Source of the DNA: Ricinus communis | Lineage: Eukaryota; Streptophyta; Magnoliopsida; Malpighiales; Euphorbiaceae | Length of the DNA stretch: 64,000 bases | NCBI RefSeq assembly: GCF_019578655.1 | Contig: NC_063259.1 | Location: forward strand, 10,568,489-10,632,488 | Direction: 5' to 3' | Program-made: the position numbers and the translations under genes | Notes under the pieces: model-generated | Database searches by the model: none | The model's input: the letters and a program-made list of their open reading frames with translations, nothing else | Told to the model about the DNA's origin: nothing | Part shown: positions 46,764 to 59,400 of the stretch, piece after piece | How the letters are laid out: every line of letters begins with the position of its first letter | How positions within the stretch are numbered: the first letter of the stretch is position 1

Positions 46764-49164
46764 GATAGGGGTATATTTGTCAACATTAGAAAAAAATCCC
46801 GTCATAGGGGTATATTTGTCAATATTAGAAAACAACCCCGTAAGAGGGGTATATCTTTGAAAATGAGAAAACAACCCCAAAAAAGTAGTATATTTTATAA
46901 TATGAGAAAACAACCCCGTAAGAGGGTTATATTTGTCAGTATTTGAAAATAACCCCGTAAGAGGGGTATATTTGTCAGTATTTGAAAAAAACCCCATAAG
47001 ACGGTATATCTTTCAAAATGAGAAAACAACCCCGAAAAAATGGTATATTTTTTAATATGAGAAAACACCCCGTACTAGGGGGTTTATTTGTCAATATTAG
47101 AAAACAACCCTGTAAGAGGGGTATATTTGTCAATATTTGAAAATAACCCCGTAAGAGGGGCATATTTGTCAATATGAAAAAACAACCCTGTAAGAGGGGT
47201 ATATCTTTCAAAATGGGAAAACAACCCCAAAAAAGTGGTATATTTTTTAATATGAGAAAACAACCATGAAATAGGGGTATATAATGTCAATATTAGAAAA
47301 TAACCCTATAAGAGGGGTATATTTATCAATATTAGAAAATAACCTCGTAAGAGGGGTATATTTGTCAATATCAGAAAACAAACCCCGTAAGAGGGGTATA
47401 CTTGTCAATATTAGAAAACAAATCCGTATGAGGGGTATATCTGTCAATATTTAAAAACAACCCCGTAAGAGTGGTGTATCTTTCAATATGAGAAAAAAAC
47501 CCCAAAAAAGGGGTAAATTTTTTAATATGAGAAAACAACCCCTTATGAGGGTTATATTTGTCAATATGAGAAAACAACCTCGTAAGAGGGGTATATTTGT
47601 CAATATGAGAAAACAATCCCATAAGAGGGATATATTTGTCAATATTAGAAAATAACCCTGTAAGAGGGGTATATTTGTAAATATTACAAAATAACCCCGT
47701 AAGAGGGGTATATTTGTCAATATGAAAAAACAACCCCGTAAGAGGGGTATATTCGTCAATATGAGAAAACAACCACGTAAGAAGGGTATATTTGTGAATA
47801 TGAGAGAACAACCCCGTAACCGGGGTATATTTATCAATATGAGAAAACAACCCCATAAGAGGGGTATATTTGTCATTATTAGAAAACAACCCGTAAGAGC
47901 GGTATATTTGTCAATATCAGAAAACAACCCGTAAGAGGGGTATATTTGTCATTATTAGCAAAAAATCCTGTAAAAGGGGTGTATTTGTTAATATTGGAAA
48001 ACAACCCCGTAAGAAGGGTATATTTGTCAATATTCAAAAACAACCCCGTAAGAGGGGTATTTTTGTCAATATGAGAAAATAACCCCTTAAGAATTGTATA
48101 TTTGTAATTATTAGAAAACAACCACGTAAGAGAGGTATATTTTTTAATATAAGAAAACAACCCCGTAATAGAGGTATATTTGTCAATATGAGAAAACAAC
48201 CCCGTAAGAGGGATATATTCATCAATATGAGAAAACAACCTCGTAAGAAGGGTATATTTGTCAATATAAGAAAACAACCCCGTAAGACAAATATATTTGT
48301 CAATATTAGAAAACAACCCCGTTAGGGGGGTATATTTGTCAATATTAGAAAACAACCCCGTAAGAGGGTTATATCTTTCAAAATGACAAAACAACCCCAA
48401 AAAAATGGTATATTTTTTAATATTAGAATACAACTCCGTAACAGGGGTATATTTCTCAATATTAGAAAGCAATCCAGTAAGAAAGGTAAATTTATCAATA
48501 TTAGAAAGCAACCCCGTAAGAGAAGTATATTTTTTCATATAAGAAAACAACCCCGTAACAGGGGTATATTTGTCAATATTGGAAAACAACCCCGTAAGAG
48601 GGGTATATTTATCAATATTGGAAAACAACCCCGTAAGAGGGGTGTAGTTGTCAATATTTGAAAACAACCCTGTAAGAGGGGTATATCTTTCAAAATCAGA
48701 AAACAACCCCAAAAAACCGGTATATTATTTAATATGAGAAAACAACCCCGTAATAGGGGTATATTTGTCAATATTAGAAAACAACCCCGTAAGAGAGGTA
48801 TATTTGTCAATATTAGAAAACAACACCGTAAGAGGGGTATATCTTTCAACATGAGAAAGAAACCCCGTAAGAGGGGTATATTTGTCAATATTAGAAAATA
48901 ACCCCGTATAAGGAGTATATGTGTCAATATTTAAAAACAACCCCGTAAGTGGGGTATATCTTTCAATACGAGAAAACAACCCCAAAAAAGGGGTAAGATT
49001 TTTAATATGAGAAAACAACCCCGTAAGAAGGGTATATTTGTCAATATTAGAAAAGAACCCCGTAAGAGGGGTATATTTGTCAATATTAGAAAACAACCCC
49101 GTAAGAGTGGTATATTTGTCAATATTATAAAACAACCCTGTGTGAGGGGTATATTTGTCAATAT

Positions 49165-50400
49165 TTGAAAAAAACCCGTAAGAGGGGTATATCTTTCAAC
49201 ATGAGGAAACAACACCAAAAAAGTGGTATATTTTCTAATATGAGAAAACAACCCCGTAATAAGGGTATATTTGTCAATATTATAAAACAACCCCATAAGA
49301 GGGGTATATTTGTCAATATTAGAAAACAACCCCGCAACAGGGGTATATCTTTCAATATGAGAAAACAAGCCCAAAAAAGTGGTATATTTTTTAATAAGAG
49401 AAAACAACCCCGTAAGAGGGGTATATTTGTCAATATTAGAAAATAACCTCGTAAGAGGGGTATATTTGTCAATAATAGAAAACAAACCCGTAAGAGTGGT
49501 ATATTTGTCAATATGAGAAAACAACCCCGTAAGACGGGTATATTTGTCAATATGAGAAAACAACGCCATAAGAAGGCTATATTTGTCAATATGAGAAAAC
49601 AACCCCGTAAGAAAGGTATATAAGTTAATATGAGAAAACAACCCCGTAAGAGGGGTACATTCGTCAATATGAGAAAACAACCCGATAAGAAAGGTATCTT
49701 TGTCAATATCAGAAAACAACCCCATAAGAATGGTATATTTGTCAATATGAGAAAACAACCCCGTAAGACGGGTATATTTGTCAATATGAGAAAACAAACC
49801 CGTAAGAATGTTATATTTGTTAATATGACAAAACGACCCCGTAAGAGGGGTATATTTATCAATATGAGAATACAACCCCGTAAGACGGATACATTTGTTA
49901 ATATGAGAAAACAACCCCGTAAGAAGGTATATTTGTTAATATGAGAAAACAACCCCGTAAGAGGGGTATATTCATCAATATGAGAAAATAACCCGGGAAG
50001 AAGGGTATATTTGTCAATATGAGAAAACAACCCTGTCAGAAGGGTATATTTATAAATATGAGGATACAACCCCGTAAAAGGGGTATATTTGTCAATATTA
50101 GAAAACAACCCCGTAAGAGGGGTAAATTTATCAATATCAGAGAACAACCCCTTAAGAGGGCTATATCTTTCAAAATGAGGAAACAACACCAAAAAAGTGG
50201 TTTGTTTTCTAATATGAGAAAACAACCCCGTAATAAGGGTATATTTGTCAATATTATAAAACAACCTCATAAGAGGGGTATATTTCTCAATATTAGAAAA
50301 CAACCCCGTAACAGGGGTATATCTTTCAATATGAGAAAACAAGCCCAAAAAAGGGATATATTTTTTAATATGAGAAAATAACCCCGTAATAGGGGTATAT
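49165..50400 (+). repeat. 975-bp (25-monomer) tandem duplication
   Basis: The landmark ATGAGGAAACAACACC followed by AAAAAAGTGG at about 49,200 recurs near 50,175 at an offset of 975 bp, exactly 25 monomers. The order of neighbouring variant monomers is shared. Confidence 0.75.
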
Positions 50401-53400
50401 TTGTCAATATTGGAAAACAACCCCGTAAGAGGGGTATATTTATCAATATTAGAAAATAACCTCGTAAGAAGGGTATATTGGTTAATATTAGAAAATAACC
50501 CCGTAAGAAGGGTATATTTGTAATTATTAGAAAACAACCACGTAAGTGAAGTACATTTTTGAATATTAGAAAACAACACCGTAAGAGGGGTCTATTCGTC
50601 AATGAGAGAAAACAACCCCGTAAGAGAGGTATATTCGTCAATATGACAAAACAACCCCGTAAGATGGGAATATTTGCATTATGAGAAAACAACCCCGTTA
50701 GAGGGGTATATTTATCAATATTTGAAAACAATCCCGTAAGAGGGGTATATTTGTCAATATTATAAAACAACCCCGTAAGAGGGGTATATCTATCAAAATG
50801 AAAAATCAACCCCAAAAGAATAGTATATTTTTAATATAAGAAAATAACCCCGTAAGAGGGGTATATTTATTAGAAAACAACCCCCTAAGAGGGGTATATT
50901 TATCAATATTAGAAAACAACCCCGTAAGAGGGGTGTATTTGTCAATATTAGAGAACAACCCCGTAACAGAGGTATATGTTTTAAAATGAGAGAACAATCC
51001 CAAAAAATTGGTATATTTTTTAATATGAGAAAACAACTCCGTAATAGGGGTATATTTATCAATATTAGAAAGCAACCCCGTAAGAGGGGTAAATTTGTCA
51101 ATATTAGAAAATAACCCCATAAAAGAAATATATTTGTCAACATTATGAAACTACCCCGGAAGAGGGGTATATTTGTCAGTATTTGAAAACAACCCCGAAA
51201 GAGGGGTATATCTTTCAAAATGTGAAAACAACACTAAAAAAGTGGTATATTTTTTAATATGAGAAAACAACCCCGTAATAGAGGTATATTTGGCAATAAT
51301 AGAAAATAACCCCGTAAGAGAGGTATATTTGTCAATATTAGAAAACAACCCCGTAAGAGAGGTATATTTGCTAATATTAGAAAACAACCCCGTAACAAGG
51401 GTATATTTGTCAATATTAGAAAACAACCCCGTAAGAGGGGTATATATTTAAAAATGAGAAAACAACCCCAAAAAGCTGTTATATTTTTTAATATGAGAAA
51501 ACAACCTCGTAATAGTGGTATATTTGTCAATAATAGAAAATAACCCCGTAAGAGGGGTATATTTGTCAATATTAGAAAATAACCCCGTAAGAGGGGTATA
51601 TTTATCAATTTGAGAAAATAACTCCGTAATTGGGGTATATTTGTCAATATTAGGAAGCATTCTCATAAGTGGGGTAAATTTGTTAATATTAGAAAACAAC
51701 CTAGTAAGAGAAATATATTTGTCAACATTAGAAAACAACCCCGTAAGAGGGGTATATCTTTGACAATGAGAAAACAACCGCAAAAAAGTAGTCTATTTTT
51801 TAATATGAGAAAACAACACTGTAAGACGGGTATATTTGTCAATATTTGAAAATAACCCCATAAGAGGGGTATATTTATCAGTATTTGAAAATAACCCCGT
51901 AAGACAGTATATCTCTCAAAATGAGAAAACAACCCCAGAAAAGTAGTATATTTTTTAATATGAGAAAACAACCCTGACATAGAGGTATATTTATCAATAT
52001 TAGAAAATAATAAGATAGGTATATTTGTCAATATTATAAAAGAACCCCGTAAGAGGGGTATATTTGTCAATATTTGAAAACAACCCCGTAAGAGGGGTAT
52101 ATCTTTCAAAATGAGAAACCGATCCAAAAAAAGTGGTATATTTTTTAATACGAGAAAACAACCCTGTAATAGGGGTATATCTGTTAATATTAGAAAACAA
52201 CTCCGTAAGAGGTGTATATTTGTCAATATTAGAAAACAACCCCTAAACAAGCCCGTAAGAGGGGTATATTTGTCAATATTAGAGAACAACCCCGTAAGAA
52301 GGGTATATCTTTCAGTATGAGAAAACAACCCCAAAACAGTGGTAAATTATTTTATATAAGGAAACAACTCCGTAATAGGGGTATATTCGTCAATATTAGA
52401 AAGCAACCCCATAAGCGGGGTAAATTTGTCAATTTTAGAAAACAACCCTGTAAGAGAAGTATATTTATCAACATTAGAAATCAACCCTGTAATAGAGTTA
52501 CATTTGTCAATATTAGAAAACAACCCCGTAGGAGGGGTGTATTTGTCAATACTAGAAAACAGCCCCGTAAGAGGAGTATATCTTTGAAAATAAGAAAACA
52601 ACCCCAAAAAAGTAGTAGATTTTTAAATATGAGAAAACAACAGCGTAAGAGGGGTATATTTGTCAATATTAGAAAACAACCAAGTAAGAAGGGTATATTT
52701 GTTAATGTTAGAAAGCAACCCTGTAAAAAGGGTATATCTTTCAATAAGAGAAAACAACCCAAAAAAAGTGGTAAATCTTTTTATAAAAGAAAACAACTCT
52801 GTAATAGGGGTATATTTGTCAGTATTAGAAAGCAACCATAAAAGAGGGGCAAATTTGTCAAGATTAGAAAACAACCGCGTAAGAGAAGTATATTTCTCAA
52901 CATTAGAAAACAACCCTGTAAGAGGGGTATAATTATAAATATTAAAAACAACCTTGTATGATGGATATATTTGTCAATATGAGAAAATAACCCCGTAAGA
53001 AAGTTATATTTGTCAATATGAGAAAACAACCCCGTAAGAGGGGTATATTTGTCAATATGAGAAAACAACCCCGTAAGACGGGTATATTTGTCAATATGAG
53101 AAAACAACCCCGTAAGACGGGTATATTTGTCAATATGAGAAAACAACCCCGTAAGAAAGGTATATTAGTTAATATGAGAAAACAACCCCGTAAGAGGGGT
53201 ATATTCGTCAATATGAGAAAACAACCGATAAGAAGGGTATATTTGTCAATATCATAAAATAACCCTGTAAGAAGGGTATATTTGTCAATATCAGAAAATA
53301 ACCCCGTAAGAAAATATCCCCGTAAGACGGGTATATTTGTCAATATGAGAAAAGAAACCCGTAAGAATGGTATATTTGTTAATATGACTAAACAACCCCG

Positions 53401-53699
53401 TAAGAGGGGTATATTTGTCAATATGAGAAAACAACCCCGTAAGATGGGTATATTTATCAATATGAGAAAACAACCCCGTAAGAAGGCATATTTGTTAATA
53501 TGAGAAAACAACCCCGTAAGAGGGGTATATTCATCAATATGAGAAAACAACTCGGGATGAAGGATATATTTGTCAATATGAGAAAACAACCTCGTAAGAG
53601 GGGTATGTCAATATTAGAAAACAACCCCGTAAGAGGGGTATATTTATCAATATCAGAGAACAAACCCTTAAGAGAGGTATATCTTTCAAAATAAGAAAA

Positions 53700-54980
53700 C
53701 AACCCCAAAAAAGTGGTATATTTTTAATATAAGAAAACAACAAAAAAAAAATGGTATATTTGTCAATATTAGAAAACAACCCCGTAAGAGGGGTATAATT
53801 GTCAATATTAGAAAACAACCCCGTAAGAGAAGTATATTTTTTAATATAAGAAAACAACCCCAAAAAAAAATGGTATATTTGTAAATTTTAGAAACCAAAC
53901 CCGTAAGAGGGCTATATTTCTCAATATTAAAGAACAATGCCATAAGAGTGGTATATCTTTGAAAATGAGGAAATAACCCCAACAAAATGGTATATTTGTC
54001 AATATGAGAAAACGACCCCATAAGAGGGGTATATTCGTCAAAATGAGAAAACAACCCGGTAAGAAGGGTATATTTGTCAATATGAGAAAACAACCTGATC
54101 AGAGTGGTATATTCGTCAATATGACAAATCAACCCCATAAGAAGGGTATATTAGTCAATATGAGAAAATAATCCCGTAAGAAGGGTATATTTGTTAATAT
54201 GAGAAAACAACCGCGTAAGAAAGGTATATTTGTTAATATGAGAAAACAACCCCGTAAGAGGGGTATATTCGTCAATATGATAAAATAACTAGCTAAGAAG
54301 GGTATATTTGTTAATATGAGAAAATAACCCCGTAAGTGGGGTATATTTGTCAACAAGAGAAAACAACCCGGTAAGAAGGGTATATTTATCAATATGGAAA
54401 AACAACCCCGTAAGAAGGGTATGTTTGTCAATATAAGAAAATAACCGCGTAAGAAAGGTATACTTGTTAATATGAGAAAATAACCCCATAAGAGGGGTAT
54501 ATTCGTCAATATGAGAAAACAACCCGCTAAGAAGGGTATATTTGTCAATATGAGAAAACAACCCCAAAAAAATGGTATATTTGTCAATATTAGAAAACAA
54601 CCCCGTAAGAGGGGTATATTTGTCAATATTAGAAAACAACCCCGTAAGAGAAGTATATTTTTTAATATAAGAAAACAACCCCAAAAAAATGGTATATTTG
54701 TAAATTTTAGAAACCAAACCCGTAAGAGGGCTATATTTCACAATATTAAAGAACAATGCCATAAGAGTGGTATATCTTTGAAAATGAGGAAACAACCCCA
54801 AAAAAGTGGTATATTTGTCAATATGAGAAAACGACCCCATAAGAGGGGTATATTCGTCAAAATGAGAAAACAACCCGGTAAGAAGGGTATATTTGTCAAT
54901 ATGAGAAAACAACCCGATAAGGGTGGTATATTCGTCAATATGAGAAATAAACCCAATAAGAAGGGTATATTAGTCAATAT
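53700..54980 (+). repeat. Tandem duplication of about 819 bp (21 monomers)
   Basis: A block with private variants (GTAAATTTTAGAAACCAAAC, then AGGGCTATATTTC, then AAAGAACAATGCCATAAGAG) at about 53,865-53,960 recurs at about 54,685-54,780. The offset is close to 21 monomers. Confidence 0.8.
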
Positions 54981-56400
54981 GAGAAAACAACCCTGTAAGA
55001 CGTGTATATTTGTCAATATGAGAAAACAACCCCGTAAGAAGGGTATATTTGTCAATATAAGTAAACAACCGAATAAGAAAGGTGTATTTGTTAATATGAG
55101 AAAACAACCCCGTAAGAGGGGTATATTTGTCAATATGAGAAAACAACCAACCAAGAAGGGTATATTTGTCAATATGAGAAAACAACCCCATAAGTGGGGT
55201 ATATTTGTCAACAAGAGAGAACAGCCTTGTAAGAAGGGTATATTTGTCAATATGAGAAAACAACCGCGTAAGAAAGGTATATTTGTTAATATGAGAAAAC
55301 AACCCCGTAAGAGGGGTATATTCGGCCATATGAGAAAACAACCCGCTAAGAAGGGTATATTTGTCAATATGAGAAAATAACCCTGTAAGACGGGTATATT
55401 TGCCAATATGAGAAAACAACCCTGTAAGAAGGGTATATTTGTCAATATGAGAAAATAACTCCGTAAGAAAGGTATATTTGTTAATATAAGAAAACAACCC
55501 CGTAAGAGGGGTATATTCTTCAATATGAGAGAAAAACCCGCTAAGAAGGGTATATTTGTCAGTATGAGAAAACAACCCCGTACGAGGGGTATGTTTGTCA
55601 ATATGAGAAAAAAACCCCCTAAGAAGGGTATATTTGTCAGTAGAAGAAAACAGCCCCGTAAGAAGGGTATATTTGTCAATATGAGAAAACAACCGCGTAA
55701 GAAAGGTATACTTGTGAATATGAGAAAACAACCCCGTAAGAGGGGTATATTCGTCAATATGAGAAAACAACCCGCTAAGAAGGGTATATTTGTCAATATG
55801 AGAAAACAACCCCGTAAGAGGGGTATATTCGTCAATAGGAGAAAACAACCCGCTAAGAAGGGTATATTTGTCAATATGAGAAAACAACCCCGTAAGAGGG
55901 GTATGTTTGTCAATATGTGAAAACAATCTCGTAAGATAGGTATATTTGTCAATACGAGAAAACAACCCCCTAAGAAGGGTATATTTGTCAATATAAGAAA
56001 TCAACCCCGTAAGAATGGTATATTTGTCAATATGAGAAAACAACCGCGTAAGAAAGGTATACTTGTTAATATGAGAAAACAACCCCGTAAGAGGGGTATA
56101 TTCATCACTATGAGAAAACAACCCGGTAAGAAGGATATATTTGTCAATATGAGAAAACAACCCTGTAAGATGGGTATATTTGTCAATATGAGAAAACAAC
56201 CCCGTAAGAAGGGTATATTTGTCAATATAAGAAAACAACCCCATAAGAGGGGTATATTCATCAATATGAGAAAACAACCCGCTAAGAAGGGTATAGTTGT
56301 CAATATTGGAAAACAACCCCGTAATAGGGTTATATTTGTCAACATCAGAAAACAACCCCGTAATAGGGTTATATTTGTCAACATCAGAAAACAACCCCAT
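54130..56400 (+). repeat. Locally homogenised 'AAGAAGGG' satellite subfamily
   Basis: In this stretch most monomers have the core variants CCCGCTAAGAAGGG, CCGCGTAAGAAAGG and CCCCGTAAGAGGGG in rotation, and almost always the spacer TTTGTCAATATGAG. Type b and c monomers are almost absent. Phase is so regular that a minus-strand reading stays open for 526 codons (54,970-56,550). This is the best-homogenised part of the window and probably the most recently amplified. Confidence 0.75.
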
Positions 56401-59400
56401 AAGAGGGGTATATCTTTCAAAATGAGAAAACAACCCCAAAGAAGTGGTATATTTTTTAATATGAGAAAACAACCCTAAAAAAGTGGTATATTTGTCAATA
56501 TTAGAAAATAACCTCGCAAGAGGGGTATATTTGTCAATTTGAGAAAACAACCCCGTAAGAAGGGGATATTTGTCAATATGAGAAACAACCCCATAAGAGG
56601 AGTATATTTGTCAATATGAGAAAAATACCCCGTAAGACGGGGTATATTTATCAATATGAGAAAACAACCCAGTAAGAAAGGTATATTTGTTAATATGAGA
56701 AAACAACCCCGTAAGAGGGGTATATTCGTAATTATTAGAAACCAACTCGGTAAGAAGGGTATATTTGTCAATATTAGAAAACAACCCCGTAAGAGAGGTA
56801 TATTTATCAATATCAGAAAACAACCCCTTAAGAGGGGTATATTTTTCAAAATGAGAAAACAACTCCAAAAAAGTGTTATGTTTTTTAACATGAGAAAACA
56901 ACCCCGTAAAAGGGATATATTTGTCAATATTGGAAAATAACCCCGTAAGAGGGGTATATTTGTCAATATTAAAAAACAACCCTGTAAGAGGGGTATATCT
57001 TTCAAAATGAGGAAATAACCCCAAAAAAGAGGTATATTTTTTTATGAGAAAACAACCCCGTAAGAGGTGTATATTTCTCAGTATAAGAAAACAACTTCGT
57101 AAGAAGGGTATATTTGTCACTATGAGAAAACAACCCCGTAACAAGGGTATATTTGTCAATATGAGAAAACAACCCCGTCAGAAAGGTATATTTGTTAATA
57201 TGAGAAAACTACCGCGTAGAAGGGTTATATTCATCAATATAAGAAAACAACCCCGTAAGAGGGGTATATTCGTCAATATGAGAAAACAACCCCGTAAGAA
57301 GGGTATATTTGTCAATATGAGAAAACAACCCTGTAAGAGGGCTATATTTGTCAATATCAGAAAACAACCCCGTAAGAGGAGTGTATTTGTCAATATTAGA
57401 AAACAACCTCGTAAGAGGGGTATATCTTTAAAAATGATAAAATAACCCCAAAAAATTGATATATTTTTTAATATGGGAAAACAACCCCAAAAAAGTGGTA
57501 TATTTCTCAATATTAAAATGTGAAAACAACCCCAAAAAAGAAGTATATTTTTTAATATAAGAAGAAAACCCCATAACAGGAGTATATTTGTCAATATTAG
57601 ACAACAACCCCAAAAAAGGGGTAAATTTTTTAATATGAGAAAACAACCCCGTAAGAGGGGTATATTTGTCAATATTAGAAAACCACCCCGTAGGAGAGGT
57701 ATATTTGTTAATATTGAAAAAAAAAACCTATAAGAGGGGCATATCTTTGAACATGAGGAAACAACCTAAAAAAGTGTTTTTCTTTTTTAATCTGAGAAAA
57801 CAATTCCGAAATAGAGTTATATTTGTCAATATTAGAAAACAACCCCGTTAGAGGGGTATATCTTTCAAAATGAGAAAACAACCCCAAAAAAGTGGTATAT
57901 TTGTCAATATGAGAAAATAATCTCGTAAGAGAGGTATATTTGTCAATATTAGAAACCAACCTCATAAGACGGATATATCTTTCAACTTGAGAAATCAACC
58001 CCAGAAAAGTGGTATATTGTTTAATATCAGAAAATAACCCCGTAAAAGGGGTATATCTTTCAACACGCGAAAACAAACCCAAAAAAGTGATATATTTGTC
58101 AATATTAGAGACAACCCCATAAGAGGGATATATTTATCAATATTAGAAAACAACACCGTAAGAGGTATAAATCTTTCAACATGAGAAAACAACCCCAAAA
58201 AAGTGGTGTATTTGTCAATATGAGAAAACAACCCCGTAAGAGGGGTATATTTGTCAATATTAGAGAACAACCCCGTAATAGGGGTATATCTTTCAATATG
58301 AGAAAACAATCCCAAAAAAGTGGTATATTTGTTAATATTAGAAAACAACCCCGTAAGAGAGATATATTTGTCAATATTAGAAAATAACCCCATAAGAGGG
58401 GTATATTTGTCAATATGAGAAAAAATCCCGTAAGTGGGGTATATTTTTCAATATTAGAAAATAACCCCGTAAGAGGGGTATGGTTATCAATATTGGAAAA
58501 CAACCCGTAAGTGCGGCATATCTTTCAACACAAAGGTGGTATATTTATCAATATGATAAAACAATCCCGTAAGAGGGCTATGTTTGTCAATATGAGAAAA
58601 TAATCCCGTTAAGGGGGTATATTTGTCAATATTAGAAAACAACCCCGTAAGAGGGGTATATTTTCAACATGAGAAAACAACCCCAAAAAAGTGATATATT
58701 AGTCAATATGAGAAAACAACCCCGTAAGAGGGGTATATTTGTCAATATGAGAAAACAACCCCGTAAGAGGGGTATATTTGTCAATATGACAAAACAACTC
58801 CGTAAGAGGGGTATATCTTTCAACATGAGAGAACAACCCCAAAAAAGTGATATATTTTTTAATACGAGAAAACAACATCGTAAGAGGGGTATCTTTGTCA
58901 ATATTAGAAAACAACCCCGTAAGAGGGATATTTTGGTTAATATTAGAACAAAACCCCATAAAAGGGATATATCTTTCAAAATTTGAAAAAACCCCGAAAA
59001 AAGTGGTATATTTGTCAATATGAGAAAACAACCCCATAATTGGCGTATTTTTGTCGATATGAGAAAATAACCTCGTAAGAGGGGTATGTTTGCCAATATT
59101 AGAAAACAACCCTATAAGATGGGTATGTTTGTCAATATTAGAAAATAACCCGGTAAGAGCGGTATATCTTTCAACATGAGAAAACAACCACAAAAAAGTG
59201 GTTTGTTTGTCAATAAGAGAAAACAACCCCGTAAGTGGGGTATATCTTTTAACATGATAAAACAACCCCAAAAAATTAGTATATCTGTTAATATGATAAA
59301 ACAACCCCGTAAGAGGGGTATATTTGTCAATAATAGAAAACAACCCCGTAAGAGGGGTTTATCTTTCAACAAGAGAAAACAACCCCAAAAAAGTGATATA

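Noticed and set aside
54970..56550. A 526-codon minus-strand open frame made of 13-residue [17 protein letters not shown] repeats, and the many similar ORFs in all satellite arrays
   Set aside because: Openness follows from a 39-bp period with stop-free consensus in four frames. Similar ORFs exist in both strands and in two frames at the same place, initiating Met codons are incidental variants, and no promoter, non-repeat domain or stop conservation is seen.
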